This document shows positions 15,557 to 21,866 of a DNA stretch of 29,125 nucleotides, piece by piece. The stretch comes from a virus: positions 1-29,125 of the IMG/VR virus record IMGVR_UViG_3300047548_000414. The stretch is one strand, 5' to 3'. Each line of letters opens with the position of its first letter. Position 1 is the first letter of the stretch. The notes under the pieces were generated by a model that saw nothing but the letters and a program-made list of their open reading frames with translations, was not told where the DNA came from and did no database searches. The position numbers were made by a program, and so were the translations under genes.

Positions 15557-15780
15557 GCGACGTGGTCGAGACCATCCGGGTCGAGGGCGAATTCATCACC
15601 GTGTCCCTGATCGTCTGGCGGCGCTTCAAGCGCGCCATGCCAGGGCTCGTGGAAGAGGTGTTCGACCGGAACCCGGGGCTTGCCGCTCACGGCGATTATC
15701 TCCCGGTCGGCACGACCTTCCTCCTGCCGATCCCCACGCCCAGGGCTCCGGCCATGCTCGAACCAATCAAGCTCTGGTGA
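15553..15780 (+). CDS. X: Tail protein X (LysM-like, P2 gpX)
   Basis: This 75-aa protein is coupled to U through ATGA at 15553-15556. The motif 'ITVSLIVWRRFKR', then 'VEEVFDRNPGLAAHGDYLPV' and 'GTTFLLPIP', is the compact LysM-like layout of P2 gpX. It would sit at the baseplate hub and connect tube or spike components. In P2 the X gene lies upstream of lysis genes; in this genome it sits between U and D, as in many P2-like phages of alphaproteobacteria. Confidence 0.9.
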   Translation: MSDVVETIRVEGEFITVSLIVWRRFKRAMPGLVEEVFDRNPGLAAHGDYLPVGTTFLLPIPTPRAPAMLEPIKLW

Positions 15781-15786
15781 TACCGA

Positions 15787-16785
15787 ATGTCGAAGCGCGC
15801 GGTCTTCATGGTTACGGTTGCCGGGACCAATATCACCTCCACGCTCTCGCCGGTCCTCACCTCGATCTCGGTCTCCGACAAGGTCGGTACGCACTCCGAC
15901 ACCGCGACCCTTGAGGTGGACGACACCGAAGGCCGGATCGTGATGCCGCAGATCGGGGCTCCGGTCGTCGTGGCGCTCGGCTGGGAAGGCGAGGGGGTCC
16001 GGGTCGTGTTCACCGGCACGGTGGACGAGGTGAAGTCGGCGGGCTCGCGCGGGAGTGGGCGGACGCTCACGATCTCCGCGAAGGGGATGGACACCACGAA
16101 GAAGCCCAAGGAGGGCCAGCAGCGACACTTCGACGAGATGCCGGTCGCCGATATCTTGAAGGAGGCGGGCAAGCTCGCGGGCATCACCGAGTTCGAGATC
16201 GACCCCTCGCTCGCGTCGATTGTCCGGAAATACTTCGACATGCGGGATGAGAGCTTCATCCACGCGGGCGAACGCCTCGCCCGCGAGATCGGGGGGAACT
16301 TCCGCGTGACCGGGAACAAGGCGGTCATGTCGAAGCGCGGCGGGACGTACACCGCCGCCGTGCGCGCCGCCTGGGGGAAGAACCTTCACTCGTGGGATAT
16401 CTCCCCGTCGCTCGGGCGGACACAGTTCTCCGCCGTGCTGGCGCGCTGGTACGATCCGGTCAAGGCGATCTGGAACGAGATCGAGGAGAAGACCAAGCTC
16501 TCGGTCGATGCCCGGCATCCTCACCGCTTCTCGAAGGCGGACGAGGGCGAGGCCTCGCAGCAGACCGGCTCCGACGCGGCGACCTCGGAACGGGATGCGG
16601 GCGAGGGGAGCGTGACGATTGAGGGGAACACCGAAGCGATCCCCGACGGCCTGTGCATCATCTCTGGTGCGCGGGCGGGTGTTGATGGTGCGTATCGGAT
16701 CGAAAGCGTGACGCACACCTACTCGCGCGGCGGCGGGTTCGTCACTCAACTCAGCTTGAAGCAGCCCAACCAGGGCGGCGGTTAA
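15787..16785 (+). CDS. D: Baseplate hub protein D (late control D family)
   Basis: This 332-aa protein matches the Phage_GPD family: an N-terminal beta barrel ('VSDKVGTHSDTATLEVDD'), 'GWEGEGVRVVFTGTVDEV', the middle 'DTTKKPKEGQQRHF', and 'VRKYFDMRDESFIHAGERL' with 'LAREIGGNFRVTGNK'. The C-terminal domain ends in 'YRIESVTHTYSRGGGFVTQL'. The equivalent of T4 gp27, it forms the ring that carries the spike V. The family name comes from its historical genetic label in P2; no regulatory role is implied. It closes the tail module. Confidence 0.92.
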   Translation: MSKRAVFMVTVAGTNITSTLSPVLTSISVSDKVGTHSDTATLEVDDTEGRIVMPQIGAPVVVALGWEGEGVRVVFTGTVDEVKSAGSRGSGRTLTISAKGMDTTKKPKEGQQRHFDEMPVADILKEAGKLAGITEFEIDPSLASIVRKYFDMRDESFIHAGERLAREIGGNFRVTGNKAVMSKRGGTYTAAVRAAWGKNLHSWDISPSLGRTQFSAVLARWYDPVKAIWNEIEEKTKLSVDARHPHRFSKADEGEASQQTGSDAATSERDAGEGSVTIEGNTEAIPDGLCIISGARAGVDGAYRIESVTHTYSRGGGFVTQLSLKQPNQGGG

Positions 16786-16799
16786 TCGCGGAAATCGTC

Positions 16800-17114
16800 A
16801 TGCAGCAAACACAGTGGGTCTCGGACCTCCCCGGGGTGATCCTGTTCATCATCGGCCTCGGCGGCCTTGCCGGGGCCCTGCTCCTCATCGTCAAGCTCTG
16901 GAAAGAGTTCGTGCCCGACAATCAAGACGCCATGTCCCGGGATATCTCCGCGATCAGAACGGACATTCACGACGTTCGCAAACGGGTCGGGCTCCTCGAA
17001 CTCGACATTGCCAAGATCGACCAGCCCGCGATTGCCCGGCGGTTCGATACATTCGAGCAGAAGCTCGACCGCCTCTACGACCTCCTCCTCGACCGCATCT
17101 CGAAGCAGGGCTAA
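16800..17114 (+). CDS. Small membrane protein with coiled coil, holin candidate
   Basis: This 104-aa protein has a single hydrophobic segment at about residues 12-33 (GVILFIIGLGGLAGALLLIV). A cytoplasmic or periplasmic coiled coil follows (residues 45-100, 'ISAIRTDIHDVRKRVGLLEL'). It is the first gene after the tail module and precedes the endolysin, the usual place of holins or holin-associated proteins. The single transmembrane segment and long coiled coil also fit DUF2730-like phage proteins. The lysis role is inferred from location. The next 161 nt (17115-17275) hold no gene. Confidence 0.6.
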   Translation: MQQTQWVSDLPGVILFIIGLGGLAGALLLIVKLWKEFVPDNQDAMSRDISAIRTDIHDVRKRVGLLELDIAKIDQPAIARRFDTFEQKLDRLYDLLLDRISKQG

Positions 17115-17275
17115 CCCCCGCCGCCAGGATCAACGCCACCCCCGGAAATCTGCTCCGTGGCGGGCTTCTCCGGGCCGCGAGCGATTGCCCTAGCCGAAAC
17201 ACCACAAGGCCGCCCACGGGCCTCCTATGGCCTGGCAAAAACGGGTTGCAAAAACATCAATCCCCGAGGTTCCCA

Positions 17276-17482
17276 ATGTACGACCCGAGAAAGCGGGACG
17301 GGCAAGAGCCCGACTGCGGCATGTACGCGCTCGCCCTCGCCATCCTGCTCGTCCTCGCCGGGGTTTGCCTTGCCGCCATCGGGTTCCTGATCGGCGTGTA
17401 CTTCGGACCGTGGCCGGTTCCGAAACAGGTTCGCCCCGGCGTCATCGCCATCCTTCCCTTCAACATTCACCCGGAGGCCTAA
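17276..17482 (+). CDS. Small membrane protein, holin candidate
   Basis: This 68-aa protein starts with ATG 17276, after a weak GAGGT site, and ends 5 nt before the endolysin start. It has one strong hydrophobic stretch (residues 15-43, 'MYALALAILLVLAGVCLAAI' and 'GFLIGVYFG') and a short Pro-rich C-terminus. Its position just before the endolysin makes it the better holin candidate of the two small membrane proteins. A single-span holin of class III type would fit. No family is recognised. Confidence 0.6.
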   Translation: MYDPRKRDGQEPDCGMYALALAILLVLAGVCLAAIGFLIGVYFGPWPVPKQVRPGVIAILPFNIHPEA

Positions 17483-17487
17483 CAGCC

Positions 17488-18423
17488 ATGTCCGATTACA
17501 TGAAACTCGCCCGTGATCTCGTCGGCACGAAGGAAATCGTTGGCCCTGCCGACAATCCGAAGATCATGGAAATGTATGCCGCCGTCGGCCACGATTGGGT
17601 CGAACATGATGAAACTGCGTGGTGCGCTGCGTTCGTCGGATACTGCCTTGAGAAGTCCGGCCTTCGTTCGACCCGGGCTCTCAACGCCCGGTCCTATCTG
17701 AACTTCGGCGTTGCCGTTGAACTCGCCGATGCGAAGGAGGGCGATATCGTTGTCTTCTCGCGCGGCAAGGAGGCGTGGCAGGGCCACGTCGCGTTCTTCG
17801 TCGCGGCGACCGCCACGCAGATCAAGGTACTCGGCGGCAACCAGACCAATGCCGTGACCATCGCCAACTATGCCAAGACCCGGCTTCTCGGCATCCGCCG
17901 CCCGATCCTCGCGGAGACGAGCCAGACGCCGAGCGTGAAAAGCGTGCAGGAGCAGCTCCGCGCGCTCGGCTACTACGAAGTCGGCGTTCCCGACGGCAAG
18001 TATGGCCCCCGGACCCGCGCTGCGATCCTCGCCTTCCGGGCCGACAACTCCCTGCCGCTCTCGCCCGAGATCGACGCCCAACTCGAGAAGGCTCTGACGA
18101 GCGCGCCGCCCAGGGCGGTCGCGCCGGAGCGCGCCACCGGCAAGCCCGAAGGCTCGCGGATCATCAAGGCCGCCAACGTCCAGCTTGTGACCGGCGTCGT
18201 CGGTGGTGCAACCGCCGTGGCCGCAAACCTCGCGCCCGCCGTCGAGAACGCCGAGCGCGCGAACGGGCTTGTGAAGCGCACCTTCGATCTCCTCCACCTC
18301 GACGTCCTGCTCGGCCCGGCGCTGCCGTGGATATTGGGCGGCATCTGCGCGGTGGTGATCGTCTATGCCATCGCAACGAAGATGGCCCGCGTCGAGGACC
18401 ACCAGACCGGGCGCACGCCGTGA
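17488..18423 (+). CDS. Endolysin: cysteine peptidase/amidase, peptidoglycan-binding domain, C-terminal TM
   Basis: This 311-aa protein is taken from ATG 17488; the frame is open further upstream, but GGAGG at 17473-17477 supports this start. Residues 1-140 form a CHAP-like domain of the TIGR02594 type, with C46 in 'TAWCAAFVGYC' and H100 in 'WQGHVAFFV' as likely catalytic residues. Residues 148-202 are a PG_binding_1 domain ('VQEQLRALGYYEVGVPDGKY'). A hydrophobic segment at about 277-298 sits near the C-terminus. It would cleave peptidoglycan during lysis. A C-terminal membrane segment is unusual in an endolysin. Confidence 0.88.
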   Translation: MSDYMKLARDLVGTKEIVGPADNPKIMEMYAAVGHDWVEHDETAWCAAFVGYCLEKSGLRSTRALNARSYLNFGVAVELADAKEGDIVVFSRGKEAWQGHVAFFVAATATQIKVLGGNQTNAVTIANYAKTRLLGIRRPILAETSQTPSVKSVQEQLRALGYYEVGVPDGKYGPRTRAAILAFRADNSLPLSPEIDAQLEKALTSAPPRAVAPERATGKPEGSRIIKAANVQLVTGVVGGATAVAANLAPAVENAERANGLVKRTFDLLHLDVLLGPALPWILGGICAVVIVYAIATKMARVEDHQTGRTP

Positions 18424-18680
18424 TCTGGCCCCTCATCCTCCGGTGGCTCGCCTCCCTCTGGCGGGCCACCTCGTTCTACATCACCGCCGCCGGTGCCATC
18501 GTCGTCGCCATCGGCATCGCCTTCCTCAAGGGTCGCGCCGCCGGGAAGGCCGCCTATGTCGAGAAGCGCGAGGCCCAGAAGCAGACCGCCGCCAAGAAGG
18601 CCGAGGAAATCCAAAATGAAATCGCCAAGGCTCCTGACGCTCGCGTTGATCGCCGTCTCGATAAGTGGATGCGCGACTAA
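18420..18680 (+). CDS. Rz-like inner-membrane spanin
   Basis: GTG at 18420 overlaps the endolysin TGA (GTGA), giving 86 aa. One N-terminal transmembrane segment (about residues 16-36, 'TSFYITAAGAIVVAIGIAFL') is followed by a charged helical region ('AYVEKREAQKQTAAKKAEEI'). This is the i-spanin layout: inner-membrane anchor plus periplasmic coiled coil. It lies directly after the endolysin, and the lipoprotein gene starts inside its 3' end. With the Rz1-like lipoprotein it would fuse inner and outer membranes in the last step of lysis. Confidence 0.75.
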   Translation: MIWPLILRWLASLWRATSFYITAAGAIVVAIGIAFLKGRAAGKAAYVEKREAQKQTAAKKAEEIQNEIAKAPDARVDRRLDKWMRD

Positions 18681-18816
18681 CCCGGCCTTCAAGGATGACT
18701 GCGATTGGGCCAAGCCCATTCGCCCCTCTCGCGCCGACGCCCTCTCGGACGGCACCAAGCGGCAGATCCTCACCCATAACGAGGCTGGCGCAAAGCTCTG
18801 CGGGTGGAAGCCGTGA
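18616..18816 (+). CDS. Rz1-like outer-membrane spanin lipoprotein
   Basis: ATG 18616 lies within the Rz-like gene in another frame, giving 66 aa that extend 136 nt past it. A short basic N-terminus and hydrophobic core ('LLTLALIAVS') lead to a lipobox 'ISGC', with the lipidated Cys at residue 19. The mature part has 'DWAKPIRPSRADALSDGTKR' and 'ILTHNEAGAKLCGW', a pattern I associate with Rz1-like phage lipoproteins. Overlapping Rz/Rz1 genes are the classic spanin arrangement. The longer upstream frame (from 18493) is rejected because it would hide the signal peptide. Confidence 0.8.
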   Translation: MKSPRLLTLALIAVSISGCATNPAFKDDCDWAKPIRPSRADALSDGTKRQILTHNEAGAKLCGWKP

Positions 18817-19019
18817 GCGGTGTTCTGTTCTTCAGCAAGAGCCCGTTCAAGCTCCCCGACCCGACGCAATCCGAGATCGTCGTGCCCTACGAACTCCCGA
18901 CCCTCGATGGCGGTGCGCCCGACACCGACCACGAGGGCGGCGTGACCCTCGATTGCGGAAGCCCCACCACCACGACGACCGTGCGGACCATTGATGGCCG
19001 TATTGATGGAGCGATTTGA
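18813..19019 (+). CDS. Small hypothetical protein upstream of fibre gene
   Basis: GTG at 18813 overlaps the spanin stop (GTGA); an earlier in-frame GTG is at 18804. The 68-aa product starts 'MSGVLFFSKSPFKLPDP' and is rich in Asp, Gly and Thr. It overlaps the next gene by one base (TGATGA region at 19017-19021), so it is part of one translationally coupled string. No family is recognised. Its place suggests a tail or fibre accessory protein. Confidence 0.6.
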   Translation: MSGVLFFSKSPFKLPDPTQSEIVVPYELPTLDGGAPDTDHEGGVTLDCGSPTTTTTVRTIDGRIDGAI

Positions 19020-19780
19020 TGACCACCACCGTTCTCGCCAGAATTCAGATGCGCCGTGGCCTCGCCGCCGAGTGGGCGGCGGCTAACCCCGTCCTCGCGC
19101 AGGGCGAGCTTGCCTTCGAGACCGACACCGGCCGCACCAAGATCGGCGACGGTGAAACCGTGTATCTCGATCTCCCGGCTTACGCGACCTATGACCAGAT
19201 GGTGGAGGCGCTTGCGGACATCGAGACTGCGCGCGATGCAGCCTTGGCTGCGGCTTCAGCGGCAGATGATGATGCCGACAGGGCCGTCGCAGCCGCTGAT
19301 CGCATAGATCTGGGGTCCTTCGACTCCGATGTGGCCGCGACCGCAAGCGCCAAGACCGCCGCAGAGTCCGCGAGAGATGCGGCAGTGGTGGCGAAAAACG
19401 CCGCCGAGGCGGCCAACACCCAGGCGCAGGCTGCGTCGAACGTGCACGAGGCGGTGGCGGGAAACGTCGGCACGCTCATGGCCGCCTTCGGGCAGGCGTG
19501 GGAAGAACTGCAGAAGGTGATGGATGGCCAAGACGACAACGCGCTCGGCGCGGTCCACGTCGCCAACCTCGCGCAGATCATCGGGCAAATGGCCGATCAG
19601 ATCAACGGCGGCCGCATCACGCTGGCTGGAGGAACTCTTGCCGATCCGGCCATCCGCCTCGGGACCGTCGGCATCTACAGCTCGGCGGCCAACACCCTCT
19701 CCGTGGCGATCGCGGGTGTTGAGCGGCTGCGCGTCACCGCGAGCGGAATCACGGTCTACGGCACGGTCACAAACGCATAG
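19019..19780 (+). CDS. Tail fibre protein with Mtd-like N-terminal domain
   Basis: This 253-aa protein starts at ATG 19019. Residues 1-60 ('IQMRRGLAAEWAAANPVLAQ', then 'GELAFETDTGRTKIGDG') have the pattern of the N-terminal beta-prism domain of the Bordetella phage major tropism determinant and many other fibres. A long Ala-rich helical segment follows (about 65-150), with 'AESARDAAVVAKNAAEAANT'. The C-terminal part is beta-rich and ends 'RLRVTASGITVYGTV', which looks like a fibre tip or chaperone-proximal end. It lies two genes upstream of the DGR target and may form part of the same fibre complex; that is inference. Confidence 0.78.
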   Translation: MTTTVLARIQMRRGLAAEWAAANPVLAQGELAFETDTGRTKIGDGETVYLDLPAYATYDQMVEALADIETARDAALAAASAADDDADRAVAAADRIDLGSFDSDVAATASAKTAAESARDAAVVAKNAAEAANTQAQAASNVHEAVAGNVGTLMAAFGQAWEELQKVMDGQDDNALGAVHVANLAQIIGQMADQINGGRITLAGGTLADPAIRLGTVGIYSSAANTLSVAIAGVERLRVTASGITVYGTVTNA

Positions 19781-19788
19781 GATAACCC

Positions 19789-20124
19789 ATGGGATACAAG
19801 CTAAATCAAAGCCCGGTTGCTGGCGAAAGCTACCAGCGCTGTTTGCAGGTGGTCATCGACAATCCACTCGCCGGTCAGCCAACGGTGATGTTCAGTCAGG
19901 AGACGGTCGTCGGCACGGATGCGGGAGCCGTGGTGAGGATCCCGATGCAGCCGTTGGCCATGCCATTCGACCCTGACGCCGAGATCCCGGTCATCAACCC
20001 GGAGACGGGCGAGCCCACAGGGGCGGTCGTCACCCAAGCCGAAGTCTACACCCTGATCTTTTCCGCTTACGTCGCCGCGGCAAACCCGCCGCCGTCTGCT
20101 CTTGAATTCGAGGAGGAACCCTGA
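19789..20124 (+). CDS. Fibre-associated hypothetical protein directly upstream of DGR target
   Basis: This 111-aa protein begins 'MGYKLNQSPVAGESYQRC', similar to the 'MGIKLKRSAVAGK' start of the fibre gene after the DGR (22968). The rest is beta-rich with a conserved-looking 'PFDPDAEIPVINPETGEP' and an acidic C-terminus (ALEFEEEP). TGATG at 20122-20126 couples its stop to the target start, so the two proteins are likely made together. It may be a tail-attachment protein or a chaperone for the diversified protein. No family is assigned. Confidence 0.65.
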   Translation: MGYKLNQSPVAGESYQRCLQVVIDNPLAGQPTVMFSQETVVGTDAGAVVRIPMQPLAMPFDPDAEIPVINPETGEPTGAVVTQAEVYTLIFSAYVAAANPPPSALEFEEEP

Positions 20125-21167
20125 TGACCGTTTCCGCCGCCGCCCAAGCCAACCTGCGCCGCCAGGTCGAGACCATGTCGAACGGCGACATGACCGTTCG
20201 CTTTACGGCCAAAGGCCAGCCCAGCTACTTCTGCCGTCTGCGCAAATTCACCGTTCAGAGCCTTGATGCAAGCCTCGGCACTGGCGTCCATCCGGCATTC
20301 ATCGTGGGCGGCGTCGAGAAGGACGAGATCCTGATCGGCATTCACCAAGCCGCAGAGGTCAATGGCGAGATGGTGTCTCAGGCTGGCATCGTTCCTCGCG
20401 CAAGCATTACCCATGATGCGGCAGTGACCATGGCCCGCAACACCGGGACCGGGTTCTGCGTCGCCACCAATGCTATGTACGCGGCTCTCGCCCTGCAATG
20501 CAGGGCGGCGGCCCGCTTCCCGCGCGGCAACAACAACAACGGGCGCGCATACAATGCGACCGATGAAGTCGGCATCAATGACAGCGGCAACCCAACCACA
20601 GGCGGCAGCGGACACACCGTTATCCGCTCTGGGTCAGGGCCGATTGCATGGAACCACCCCGCGACGCCTTGGGGCATCCAGAACCTGAATGGCAATGTCT
20701 GGGAGTGGTCGCCCGGCATGCGCATTGTCGCTGGCGAAATCCAGATCATCGAGAACAACAACGCAGCGCTGGCGGCCACCGATCTCAGCACGGCTGGGCC
20801 GTGGCAGGCGATCCTCGCTGCGGATGGAACGCTGGTCGCGCCGGGCACATCTGGCACGGTCAAGTATGCCACATCAGGAACGACCGCCGGGACGCTGGTC
20901 TGCGCCAACGGCGGGGCGTTCTCTTCGATGACTGCCAATTCGGTATCGACGGCGGCGCTTCAGAGATTGCGCCAGCTTGGGCTTATGCAGCCGGGCGCGC
21001 CAATCGAGGCGGATGGTTTTTACATTGACATGACGAGCGAGCGTCTGCCGATCCGTGGCGGCGACTGGGGCGGTGGTTCGCGGGCTGGGGTCTTCGCCCT
21101 GGCCCTGACCATTGCCCGGTCGTCCCCGGACGCGGGCATCGGCTTTCGCCCCGCTTTCGTGCCCTGA
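20124..21167 (+). CDS. DGR target: variable receptor-binding protein with FGE/C-type-lectin-like domain
   Basis: This 347-aa protein has a strong AGGAGG site at 20111-20116. The N-terminal ~85 residues are probably for attachment or oligomerisation. From about residue 90 to the end there is a formylglycine-generating-enzyme-like (C-type-lectin) fold: 'GTGFCVATNAMYAALAL', 'ARFPRGNNNNGRAY', 'NLNGNVWEW' (189-195 for NGNVWEW) and the final 'GIGFRPAFVP'. The last 42 residues are encoded by the variable repeat. Twelve residues differ from the template: 314, 316, 317, 320, 327, 329, 330 and 334-338. The protein keeps its scaffold and changes the binding surface. No catalytic enzyme role is implied. 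Confidence 0.93.
   Translation: MTVSAAAQANLRRQVETMSNGDMTVRFTAKGQPSYFCRLRKFTVQSLDASLGTGVHPAFIVGGVEKDEILIGIHQAAEVNGEMVSQAGIVPRASITHDAAVTMARNTGTGFCVATNAMYAALALQCRAAARFPRGNNNNGRAYNATDEVGINDSGNPTTGGSGHTVIRSGSGPIAWNHPATPWGIQNLNGNVWEWSPGMRIVAGEIQIIENNNAALAATDLSTAGPWQAILAADGTLVAPGTSGTVKYATSGTTAGTLVCANGGAFSSMTANSVSTAALQRLRQLGLMQPGAPIEADGFYIDMTSERLPIRGGDWGGGSRAGVFALALTIARSSPDAGIGFRPAFVP
21039..21155 (+). repeat. DGR variable repeat (VR)
   Basis: This 117-bp stretch aligns without gaps to the template repeat (21587-21703; constant offset 548). There are 17 mismatches, all at TR adenines; substitutions are A to G (11), A to C (4) and A to T (2). The invariant 3' end (GGCTTTCGCCCCGCT) is the likely initiation-of-mutagenic-homing region. 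Homology ends 12 bp before the target stop codon. Confidence 0.97.
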
Positions 21168-21190
21168 TATCTGAAACCCTGAAATCTGAG

Positions 21191-21210
21191 GTCCGCGCGA
21201 TAGCGCGGGC
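21191..21210 (+). promoter_or_regulatory. GATA-tetraloop hairpin downstream of VR (DGR target recognition element)
   Basis: An 8-bp stem (GTCCGCGC at 21191-21198, GCGCGGGC at 21203-21210, one G-T pair) encloses a GATA loop. It lies 35 nt after the end of VR homology and 24 nt after the target stop. In the Bordetella phage BPP-1 DGR, a short hairpin or cruciform with a 4-nt GRNA loop downstream of VR is required for efficient homing. GATA fits GRNA, and no copy follows the TR, which would mark the VR as the recipient. Confidence 0.8.
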
Positions 21211-21234
21211 CCTACTTCTGCCGGGAGGCACCGC

Positions 21235-21588
21235 TTGGACGATCTTAAAATCCGGCAGAAGTGCGAGGAAATGATCGTCTATGGCTACGTGGCGCTCAGG
21301 CAGCTCCCCAAGTACGAGCGCCATGTGCTGGCCGCCGAAATCAGGACATCGATGTGGACGCTGTTGCGGCTGATCATCCTCTGCAACAAGCGCTACCACA
21401 AGAAGACCACGATGCAGGACTTGGACGCCGAGCTTGACCTCTTGAGGTGCCAAGTGCGGACGGCCTATGCGCTGCAGTACATAGACGTGAAGAAGTACGA
21501 GATTTGGTCCCGGCACCTCGATGAGGTCGGGCGGATGATCGGCGGCTGGTTCAAGTCGCTGAGCAGAGGGGCTGTGGGTGATACTTGA
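21235..21588 (+). CDS. avd: DGR accessory variability determinant (Avd)
   Basis: This 117-aa protein starts at TTG 21235, six nt after GGGAGG (21223-21228). It is all-helical and basic, with the Avd-family pattern: 'YGYVALRQLPKYERHVLAAE', 'LLRLIILCNKRYHKKTTMQD', 'LDAELDLLRCQVR' and 'KYEIWSRHLDEVGRMIGGWF'. Avd is a four-helix bundle that assembles as a pentameric ring, binds the reverse transcriptase and the template RNA, and is needed for cDNA synthesis. The stop TGA (21586-21588) overlaps the first bases of the TR, so the avd 3' end is part of the template RNA region. Confidence 0.92.
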   Translation: MDDLKIRQKCEEMIVYGYVALRQLPKYERHVLAAEIRTSMWTLLRLIILCNKRYHKKTTMQDLDAELDLLRCQVRTAYALQYIDVKKYEIWSRHLDEVGRMIGGWFKSLSRGAVGDT

Positions 21589-21703
21589 GCGTCTGCCGAT
21601 CCGTGGCGGCAACTGGAACAATGGTTCGCAGGCTGGGGTCTTCGCCCTGAACCTGAACAATGCCCGGTCGAACACGAACACGAACATCGGCTTTCGCCCC
21701 GCT
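21587..21703 (+). repeat. DGR template repeat (TR)
   Basis: This 117-bp template contains 24 adenines, concentrated in nine AAY codons plus ACG (two) and CAG when read in the VR frame. These are exactly the codons whose mutation gives wide amino-acid choice without stop codons (AAY cannot become a stop by A changes alone). It lies between avd and the reverse transcriptase gene, as in BPP-1. It is not itself translated in any supported gene. Confidence 0.97.
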
Positions 21704-21866
21704 CTCGGGGAACGTCAGAAGGCGGCGGCCCAAGGGCCTCCGTTCGGTACCCCCTCGAAAGGACCCGCAGTCCTCGGCCAAGTGCCGAAAAACATGAACA
21801 GGCCGGGGTGTCGCAGTAGCCGGGAACGGTGAACCCTCGCCCCGGCCAACAACCAGAAGGTCCACG
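21587..21866 (+). ncRNA. Probable DGR template RNA (TR plus 163-nt spacer)
   Basis: After the TR, 163 nt (21704-21866) precede the reverse transcriptase ATG and hold no supported gene. In BPP-1 the functional RNA comprises TR plus a structured spacer of roughly 140 nt, which binds RT-Avd and provides the cDNA priming site; here the length and position agree. The spacer is GC-rich with possible pairing segments (CCGGGAACGG, CCCCGGCC), but I did not derive a full fold. Ends of the transcript are not known. Confidence 0.65.

Noticed and set aside
18493-18615. Upstream in-frame extension of the Rz1-like gene
   Set aside because: It would add an Arg/Pro/Ser-rich shadow sequence in front of a good lipoprotein signal; ATG 18616 is the better start.
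21578-21832. 84-aa ORF spanning the template repeat
   Set aside because: Its first part is only the TR read in the VR frame, and the rest is spacer. There is no ribosome site, and the TR is a non-coding template in DGRs.
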